A stretch of 64,000 nt of DNA from a virus, in IMG/VR virus record IMGVR_UViG_3300025466_000012, positions 1-64,000 of that record; one strand, 5' to 3'. Position numbers and translations under genes: made by a program. The notes beneath the pieces are model-generated. The model was given only the letters and a program-made list of their open reading frames with translations. It was not told the origin of the DNA and made no database searches. Positions 35,175 to 41,590 of this stretch are shown here, piece by piece. Every line of letters begins with the position of its first letter. Positions within the stretch are counted from its first letter, which is position 1.

Positions 35175-35783
35175 ATGAAAAAATTCCACGATTATCTGGC
35201 CGAGTCCGAACGAACCTATAACTATCGAATCAAGATAGCCGGCGATGTACCAACCGGATTCGTCAAGGACCTGGGTGAAAAACTCAAGCAGTTCGACGTT
35301 GTAAAAATGTCAACAGCCAAGACCACACCAGTACAGGCACGCCTGAACGACTTTCCAGAAATTGAAAACGATCGAGTCACACACATGGATGTGGAGTTCC
35401 GGTATCCGGCTGTAGAGCCGCAGATCAAACAGATTGCGCAACTGTTGATGTTTGATCCCAACAGAATCAGAATGTTGACCACACCCTACGAGGACAGCAT
35501 GGATGAGGAAACTCGCAAGATCCAAGAGCAAAACCAGGATCTTCTCGCAGATACAGATTTTCCTGCACCCGACAAACAGCAAAAGGCCTTGTACAAAGAC
35601 TACAGTACCGAATACAACAATCATGCTGTGTTAAAAAATGCGTACAGAAGCGAATACACCGTGGCCGGTGGACCAACACCAGCCGCCAAGACAACCAATG
35701 ATCTGCCCATGGGCAACAAGAGTCCAATGACCACGATCAAGTTGCCACCAAAACCGCCCACCGGCAGTAAACCAAGAGGATAA
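35175..35783 (+). CDS. Probable head-interior protein with capsid-targeting-like N-terminus (202 aa)
   Basis: Starts M-K-K-F-H-D-Y-L-A-E-S, strikingly like the capsid-targeting peptide of T4 internal proteins (M-K-T-Y-Q-E-F-I-A-E-A), which ends at a gp21 protease site (L/I-x-E). Residues about 15-110 form a conserved-looking alpha/beta part with I-K-I-A-G-D-V-P, T-P-V-Q and F-P-E-I; a charged then Pro-rich tail follows. A related protein is known in cyanophages without function. Packaging into the prohead is inferred from the N-terminus only. Confidence 0.65.
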   Translation: MKKFHDYLAESERTYNYRIKIAGDVPTGFVKDLGEKLKQFDVVKMSTAKTTPVQARLNDFPEIENDRVTHMDVEFRYPAVEPQIKQIAQLLMFDPNRIRMLTTPYEDSMDEETRKIQEQNQDLLADTDFPAPDKQQKALYKDYSTEYNNHAVLKNAYRSEYTVAGGPTPAAKTTNDLPMGNKSPMTTIKLPPKPPTGSKPRG

Positions 35784-35785
35784 AC

Positions 35786-37825
35786 ATGGATAATTTTTTC
35801 TACAATCTAAACAAAAAGATGGCTGATCTGGCCAAACAACAGGATCTGACCGAAGGCGCCGTGAACGAACGCGACATGGGCAAACACAACAATGCCACCA
35901 CCGGTTTCAAGGCTTTGGCCAAGAAAGCCGGCAAAGAATATGGTAGCAAAGCGGCCGGCGAACGTGTGGCTGGTGCTCAATTCCAAAAGATGAAAAAAGC
36001 CAGCCAGCTGGAAGAAGACGGCATGGAAGAAAGTGCCTTACAAGGTTATCTTGGTAAAAAGAAATATGGCCCCGAAGGCATGCAGGCCCTGCAAAAGGCC
36101 GGTCGTGAACATGCAGGCAAAGCCAAAATGGACAAGATCCGCGATCGCTATGACAAGATGGACGAAGCTGACATGGAAGAAGGCAATGCCTTCAGCGGCG
36201 CATTGGCCAATGCCAAAAAAGATCATAAAAGCGAATTTGAAGTCGATGGAAAAAAATACAAAGTGGTCGAAGCTGATCCGACTGGCATGGAGGAAGGTGC
36301 AGGTAACGAGCCCGACACCGAACACCAGATAAAACAACCTCGTCACAAAGTGGGCCGAGGCGAACTCAATCAAGTTGCTGGTATGCAAAATGTCAAGTCA
36401 CACAATCGAGAGCATCCGCTCAAGAATGTTGCCAAAGGCATCAAGGCATTCGTCACAGGCAAAGAAGAACCCATGGACGAAGAAAAAGAATCACGCAGCA
36501 AAGGTACAGCGTTTGATCCTGAGCACATGAAAAAAAGCAAAACCGACCGAGAAGGCACTGGCAACTTTGACAAGAAAAAAGTCAGTACCGGTACCGTGTA
36601 CACTCGCCGTCACCGAGAAGATGACGAAGAAGAAGTCAAGAGCGATCAACCCAAGAAAAAAGGCCGTCCAAAAGGTCCTGCCAAAGGTCCTGAGCGTGTG
36701 ACAGCCAAAAGCTACAAATACAAACAAGGTCGCCCAGTTAAAGAAATGGAAATTCCTATTACCAGTCAAGGCGAATACGACCAAGAAGGCGACGAAGTCA
36801 AAGGCGACATGCACACCGTGATCCGTCATGCCCAAGAACTAGAAAAGCACTTGAGAGACAGTGAAAATCTACCAACCTGGATCATTGAAAAAGTGGGCCA
36901 GATCAAGGGCATGATGACCAGTATCTCGGATTATATGTTGTCACAACACGAACGTGGCGCCGAACACGAAACCGGCCAAGAAGGAATCCGTATTGCCGAA
37001 AAAGCAGTCAGTGTCAAGCAACGTAGGGCTGCTGGCATAGCACATGCCGCACAAAAAGGCGAGATACCTAAAAAAGAATTGCGCGGAGCATCAAAAGCCA
37101 TGGCCCAGATGCCAGCCGGAGAACTACACAAGTTTGCAAGCACCAAAGAAAAAGGCCTTCCAACAAAAGTCAAAGAAAACGGCAAACCAGACTTTTTAGA
37201 TCTAGACAACGATGGCAACAAGACTGAGCCAATGAAACAGGCAGCCAAACAGGTCAAGGGCAAGAAAAAAGAAGTTGACGAAACCACTACCTCGGGCAGT
37301 GTGGCCACGGCTACAGCAGCTCCCAAAGCCAGCAAGGGTATGGCATTTGGCAAGGGTGTGTACGAAGGTGCCATCGCTGAAAGTTACGAAAACAAGTTGA
37401 GCAACATGCTGGCAGAAGGCATGAACGTCAGCGTAAACATGGGACAAGACGAAAGTGGACAGATGCGTAACAACATCACAGTCAGTGCTGACGGTGAGGA
37501 AGCTGACAAGTTGGCCCAGTTGTTAAAACTGGCCGGCATGCATCATGAACCTGAAGCGGCCTGTGCAACTTGCGGAAGTGCACCATGCGGCTGTGCCGAG
37601 CAGGTAGACGAGAATCAACCCGATTGGCCAACCAACACCGAGACCATGGACGGACATGATCCACACATGCGAAATCACTCAGGTGGCCTAAACGGTGCCA
37701 AGAGCAGTGGTCAGACCACTATACCAGTTCTTAACCGCAACAGACAGCGTCAGACCAGCATGGATGAAAATGTCGAACTTGAGCGCACTCTTTTTAAAAC
37801 ATGGAAGAATTACAAAGGCCAATGA
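35786..37825 (+). CDS. Highly charged head-associated protein with DUF3008-like domain and AT-hook (679 aa)
   Basis: Very rich in Lys, Glu and Gly. Visible parts, in order: a Lys-rich N-terminal half with many E-E-G / M-E-E-G steps; an AT-hook-like K-K-G-R-P-K-G-P at about residues 292-299; a DUF3008-like module (Q-R-R-A-A-G-I-A-H-A-A-Q-K-G-E-I-P, then F-A-S-T-K-E-K-G-L-P) at about 411-454; a D-L-D-N-D-G-N-K-T-E calcium-loop-like piece near 472; and L-S-N-M-L-A-E-G-M-N plus a C-x-x-C...C-G-C cluster near 593-606. It suggests a DNA-binding internal head protein with possible protease sites. Function is not known. Confidence 0.6.
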   Translation: MDNFFYNLNKKMADLAKQQDLTEGAVNERDMGKHNNATTGFKALAKKAGKEYGSKAAGERVAGAQFQKMKKASQLEEDGMEESALQGYLGKKKYGPEGMQALQKAGREHAGKAKMDKIRDRYDKMDEADMEEGNAFSGALANAKKDHKSEFEVDGKKYKVVEADPTGMEEGAGNEPDTEHQIKQPRHKVGRGELNQVAGMQNVKSHNREHPLKNVAKGIKAFVTGKEEPMDEEKESRSKGTAFDPEHMKKSKTDREGTGNFDKKKVSTGTVYTRRHREDDEEEVKSDQPKKKGRPKGPAKGPERVTAKSYKYKQGRPVKEMEIPITSQGEYDQEGDEVKGDMHTVIRHAQELEKHLRDSENLPTWIIEKVGQIKGMMTSISDYMLSQHERGAEHETGQEGIRIAEKAVSVKQRRAAGIAHAAQKGEIPKKELRGASKAMAQMPAGELHKFASTKEKGLPTKVKENGKPDFLDLDNDGNKTEPMKQAAKQVKGKKKEVDETTTSGSVATATAAPKASKGMAFGKGVYEGAIAESYENKLSNMLAEGMNVSVNMGQDESGQMRNNITVSADGEEADKLAQLLKLAGMHHEPEAACATCGSAPCGCAEQVDENQPDWPTNTETMDGHDPHMRNHSGGLNGAKSSGQTTIPVLNRNRQRQTSMDENVELERTLFKTWKNYKGQ

Positions 37826-38340
37826 AAAATCTACGAGACTATCTTGCTGAATCAGAATCTTGGATGCTGACACCAGCAGCTGGTGACGACTTTGGAATAG
37901 AATTGGCTGATGGCAGTCTAGTAGAATCCTATGTGTTAGAATCAGAATCGGGTGATGTATTGTTGGCAGCCACGACAGAAATTGTCACAATGCTAGAATC
38001 GCGTGGCATGTTGAGCGATCATGAAACCGATGAAGAAATCGTTCTTGAAACCATGGGCTACGGTACCTTGGTTGGTGAAGAGGAAGACGAAATGGACGAG
38101 GCCAAATATCACGGCCGCGAAGTACCGCTTGGCAAGCCCATGAAGGGCGATGTAAAAAAATCAAAAGTGTATGTGAGAGATCCCTCAACCGGCAACATCA
38201 AAAAAGTAAACTTTGGTGATCCCAACATGCGAATCAAAAAAAGCAGTCCTGCACATAGAAAAAGTTTTAGAGCAAGACACCATTGCGAGAACCCCGGATC
38301 ACGACTAAAAGCCCGTTATTGGTCGTGTCGTGCATGGTAA
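37822..38340 (+). CDS. Head-associated protein with capsid-targeting-like N-terminus and conserved Cys-His tail (172 aa)
   Basis: ATG 37822 overlaps the previous stop (ATGA). Starts M-K-N-L-R-D-Y-L-A-E-S, the second gene here with this T4 internal-protein-like leader. The acidic middle is followed by a conserved basic end: V-Y-V-R-D-P-S-T-G-N, F-G-D-P-N-M-R-I-K-K, S-F-R-A-R-H-H-C and K-A-R-Y-W-S-C-R. This C-terminal domain is shared by many T4-like marine phages but has no known function. The Cys/His residues could bind zinc. Confidence 0.7.
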   Translation: MKNLRDYLAESESWMLTPAAGDDFGIELADGSLVESYVLESESGDVLLAATTEIVTMLESRGMLSDHETDEEIVLETMGYGTLVGEEEDEMDEAKYHGREVPLGKPMKGDVKKSKVYVRDPSTGNIKKVNFGDPNMRIKKSSPAHRKSFRARHHCENPGSRLKARYWSCRAW

Positions 38341-38356
38341 TTAAAAGGAAAACAAA

Positions 38357-38836
38357 ATGAGTCAAGCAAATGTCTACACTTCGGTCGCAAATGCTGTCTG
38401 GTACACAGACAAATGTGAAATAGTGACCGAAACAGCGGTCAGTTACAATGTATATGTGGTACAAGCCGGCAACAAGCGTGTGGGATTAACTGGTTCTGTG
38501 ACCAATGGAAGCAATGTCATGTTGACCGGTCAAGCTGCAGCCGGCATGGTCAATGCTACCTTTGTTACCGGAACCGGTGTGGCCAATACCACTACCGTGG
38601 TCAGTGTGGTCAACGGACAAAGTCTTACCATGAGTGCCAACGCTACCAGCGACAGCACAGGCCCATACACGCTGACCATGGGAGCTCCTGGCAACTTGTA
38701 TAGTTCAGCTGTACAGGTGGCAGCCAACAGCAAACAGACAGTGTATGTGGGTTCCGGCAACTATCTCACTATCACTGGTTCGGGATTTACTGCCAGAGAA
38801 ACAGGTACAGCAACATCAGCTACCGCAGGACACTGA
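38357..38836 (+). CDS. Beta-rich small structural-type protein (159 aa)
   Basis: Starts behind AAAAGGAAA. Composition (Thr, Val, Ala, Gly, Asn) and strand-turn periodicity are those of small virion decoration or fibre proteins; the middle (G-S-V-T-N-G-S-N-V, T-V-V-S-V-V-N-G-Q-S-L-T-M-S) resembles an Ig-like or beta-sandwich unit. No catalytic residues or family are recognised. It lies inside the head-protein run, so a capsid decoration role is possible but unproven. Confidence 0.6.
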   Translation: MSQANVYTSVANAVWYTDKCEIVTETAVSYNVYVVQAGNKRVGLTGSVTNGSNVMLTGQAAAGMVNATFVTGTGVANTTTVVSVVNGQSLTMSANATSDSTGPYTLTMGAPGNLYSSAVQVAANSKQTVYVGSGNYLTITGSGFTARETGTATSATAGH

Positions 38837-38838
38837 TC

Positions 38839-39216
38839 ATGCGAGCCCGCGAGTTTATAATCGAAGAAAAAGAAGGCAAGTTGAATCCTGATCATTCATC
38901 AGTGATGCCAACTGCACGCAGAATTCGTGATCGAGGCGGATATGATCGTACCAATCATATGAATCGCATGATGATGGCATTGGCCATGCACGACGGCAAA
39001 ACAAAAAATGCCATACCAAAAGAACAAATGGATCCCAACAGCTGGGTAGAAAAATATAACACAGCACATCCTTATACCAAAGAAGAAGACAACATGATAG
39101 TCGGCGCCATGAAAACGCTGGGTTCAGATCATCATCATGTGATATCAGACCATCGCAGTATTGAACCAACAGATGTACACAAAATCAGCCCAGTCAAAGG
39201 ATTTGGCGGTTATTGA
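38839..39216 (+). CDS. Conserved phage protein (125 aa), unknown
   Basis: Starts M-R-A-R-E-F-I-I-E-E-K-E-G-K-L, an amphipathic leader ending in I-I-E-E that resembles the leaders of the two genes upstream. It continues with D-R-G-G-Y-D-R-T-N-H-M-N-R, W-V-E-K-Y-N-T-A-H-P-Y-T and a terminal D-V-H-K-I-S-P-V. Homologues of this pattern occur in aquatic T4-like phages with no known role. Its place in the head-protein run suggests a virion protein. Confidence 0.65.
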   Translation: MRAREFIIEEKEGKLNPDHSSVMPTARRIRDRGGYDRTNHMNRMMMALAMHDGKTKNAIPKEQMDPNSWVEKYNTAHPYTKEEDNMIVGAMKTLGSDHHHVISDHRSIEPTDVHKISPVKGFGGY

Positions 39217-39252
39217 TCCATGAATATCACACAATCAACCAAGGAGTATCAC

Positions 39253-39966
39253 ATGAAAAAGTTTTTATTTACAGCCGTATTGGCATTGATGTCCATCTCG
39301 GCACAGGCACAAATCGCCACACAATGTCCACAGTTTACCGTGAACGGTACCCCCAAATATCAAGCACATCCGGGTGATCAGGAATTGTGCAAGACCAACT
39401 ATGCTGTGATACATCGTTGTGATGTCAAAGCACCGGTTGCAGTATTTGAACACCTTACACCGGCAGTCATTACCGGCCCAGCCAAACGCAAAGACAATTT
39501 CAGACCCGATCCAGCTGTGACAGCCACGTGCCAAGCACAATTGGCCGACTATGCCACTGCCGGCAATATCTACGATCGAGGACACATGGCACCAGCTGGC
39601 AACAACACTGTAAATGACGCTGTCATGAGTGAAAGTTTTTTCTTGTCAAACATGGTTCCGCAAGTGGCCAACAACAATCGTGGTATCTGGAAACAGCTGG
39701 AAACCTGGGAACGTGATTGGGCACTCAAAGGTGGTGACTTCTACATCATATCGGGTGGCATCTACAATCCGGGTCACAAGGTCATTGGCAACGGTGTGGG
39801 TGTTCCTGATGCCTTGTACAAGATCATCGTTGATAAAAAATCTGGTCAGGTAATGGCCTACATGATGCCCAACACAGCACTGCCTGTGGCCGACTTGCCA
39901 AAATACCAGACTACCATGACTGCGATCGAGCAGGCCACTGGCATGCAATTTAATTTGGGCAAGTGA
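39253..39966 (+). CDS. Secreted DNA/RNA non-specific endonuclease (NUC1/Serratia family)
   Basis: ATG 39253 follows AAGGAG. The N-terminus M-K-K-F-L-F-T-A-V-L-A-L-M-S-I-S-A-Q-A is a classic Sec signal peptide with cleavage after A-Q-A. The catalytic D-R-G-H-M-A-P-A is at about residues 109-116 (His as general base), and N-N-R-G-I-W-K-Q-L-E supplies the metal-binding Asn. The protein should act in the periplasm or outside the cell. A signal peptide on a phage nuclease next to virion genes is unusual. It could clear extracellular DNA, block superinfecting DNA, or scavenge nucleotides. Confidence 0.9.
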   Translation: MKKFLFTAVLALMSISAQAQIATQCPQFTVNGTPKYQAHPGDQELCKTNYAVIHRCDVKAPVAVFEHLTPAVITGPAKRKDNFRPDPAVTATCQAQLADYATAGNIYDRGHMAPAGNNTVNDAVMSESFFLSNMVPQVANNNRGIWKQLETWERDWALKGGDFYIISGGIYNPGHKVIGNGVGVPDALYKIIVDKKSGQVMAYMMPNTALPVADLPKYQTTMTAIEQATGMQFNLGK

Positions 39967-40020
39967 TTGGCATCAACATAATTACTGTATGCGAAACATC
40001 AACTACAGTGATTTAACACC

Positions 40021-41580
40021 ATGGCCGACGAAGCCAATCTAGTCAAGGCGCCACATCGGCGCCAGACCTACACCGAAATCCAGCTGTCAGAATTTGTGGC
40101 CTGTATGGATCCAGTCACAGGTCCGCACTACTTCATGGATAATTTTTTCCATATCCAGCATCCAACCAAGGGCAAGATGCTGTATCGGGCGTTCGACTAT
40201 CAAAAACGCCTGATTGACACCTATCACAACTACAGATACAGCATCAGCATGATGCCTAGACAGACTGGTAAAAGTACCAGTGCTGCCGGTTATTTGCTAT
40301 GGATGGCCATGTTTCGCCCAGACAGCACCATCTTGATTGCTGCACACAAGTACACTGGTAGCCAAGAGATCATGCAGAGAATACGTTATGCCTATGAGCT
40401 GTGTCCGGATCATATCCGTGCCGGTGTGACCAGCTACAACAAGGGCAACCTGGACTTTGAAAACGGGTCAAGGATAGTATCGACCACTACAACAGAAAAT
40501 ACCGGTCGTGGTATGAGTATCACACTCCTGTACTGTGACGAGTTTGCATTCGTGCGTCCCACCATAGCACGCGAGTTCTGGACTTCGATCAGCCCTACCT
40601 TGGCCACTGGTGGTAAAGCCATCATTACCAGCACCCCCAACTCAGACGAAGATCAATTTGCCTTGATCTGGAAAGGAGCCAATCGATGTGAAGACAGCTA
40701 CGGCAATCCTACCGAGATCGGCATCAATGGATTTAGAGCTTATAGAAGCTACTGGAACGAACATCCAGATAGAGATGAACGTTGGGCCTCAGAACAGCGA
40801 GCCCAGCTGGGAGACGATCGTTTCCGGCGCGAAATGGGTTGCGAATTCTTGATCTACGAAGAGACCTTGATAGCACCAGCCAAACTGGTAGACATGACCG
40901 GAATTGATCCGGTCGCGACCATAGGACAAGTGCGATGGTATCAGACACCCAAACCGGGACGTATCTACACTGTGAGTCTGGATCCCAGTCTGGGCACCGG
41001 TGGCGACAATGCGGCCATACAGATATTTGAAGCCAATACCACCGAGCAGATAGGCGAGTGGAAACACAACCGGACAGCCATACCTGAACAGATACAACTG
41101 CTGGCATCGATCTGCGCCCATATCAACGAAACAGTAAAAAATCCTGAAAACATCTACTACAGCGTGGAAAACAACAGCATAGGTGAAGCAGCCTTGGTCA
41201 GCTTGCAACAGTACGGTGAAGAAAACATCAAGGGCTATTTTTTAAGCGAAAGCGGAGCTGCTGGCCGCACGTATAGAAAAGGGTTCAATACCACACACAA
41301 GAGCAAGATAGCTGCCTGCTCCAAACTCAAGACCTTGATCGAAACCGGCAAGATGAAGATACGCAGCAGGCCTTTGATCAGCGAACTCAAAACCTTTGTG
41401 GCAGCCAAGATGAGCTATGCGGCCAAAATTGGTGAAAGCGACGACTTGGTCATGGCCACCTTGCTGGCTGTACGAATGATGCAACAGCTACAAAACTATC
41501 ATCCTGAAATGGACCGTCAGTTGAGAGATTTCAGCGACAACCTGATTCCACCAATGCCATTTGTGGCCACATTACGATAA
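40021..41580 (+). CDS. 17: Terminase large subunit gp17 (519 aa)
   Basis: ATPase: Walker A P-R-Q-T-G-K-S-T (about residues 80-87), Walker B L-L-Y-C-D-E-F (about 170-176), then T-S-T-P-N-S coupling motif. Nuclease: V-S-L-D-P-S-L-G-T-G-G-D (about 317-328) and the late D-D-L-V-M-A-T (about 473-479) give RNase H-fold acidic residues. T4 gp17 is 610 residues. The motor translocates DNA into the prohead and cuts it at headful. No intein or intron is seen. The stop codon overlaps the next late promoter. Confidence 0.95.
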   Translation: MADEANLVKAPHRRQTYTEIQLSEFVACMDPVTGPHYFMDNFFHIQHPTKGKMLYRAFDYQKRLIDTYHNYRYSISMMPRQTGKSTSAAGYLLWMAMFRPDSTILIAAHKYTGSQEIMQRIRYAYELCPDHIRAGVTSYNKGNLDFENGSRIVSTTTTENTGRGMSITLLYCDEFAFVRPTIAREFWTSISPTLATGGKAIITSTPNSDEDQFALIWKGANRCEDSYGNPTEIGINGFRAYRSYWNEHPDRDERWASEQRAQLGDDRFRREMGCEFLIYEETLIAPAKLVDMTGIDPVATIGQVRWYQTPKPGRIYTVSLDPSLGTGGDNAAIQIFEANTTEQIGEWKHNRTAIPEQIQLLASICAHINETVKNPENIYYSVENNSIGEAALVSLQQYGEENIKGYFLSESGAAGRTYRKGFNTTHKSKIAACSKLKTLIETGKMKIRSRPLISELKTFVAAKMSYAAKIGESDDLVMATLLAVRMMQQLQNYHPEMDRQLRDFSDNLIPPMPFVATLR

Positions 41581-41583
41581 ATA
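41576..41583 (+). promoter_or_regulatory. Late promoter GATAAATA
   Basis: NATAAATA match at the gp17 stop, 7 bases before the ATG at 41591. Confidence 0.55.
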
Positions 41584-41590
41584 ATAAATC

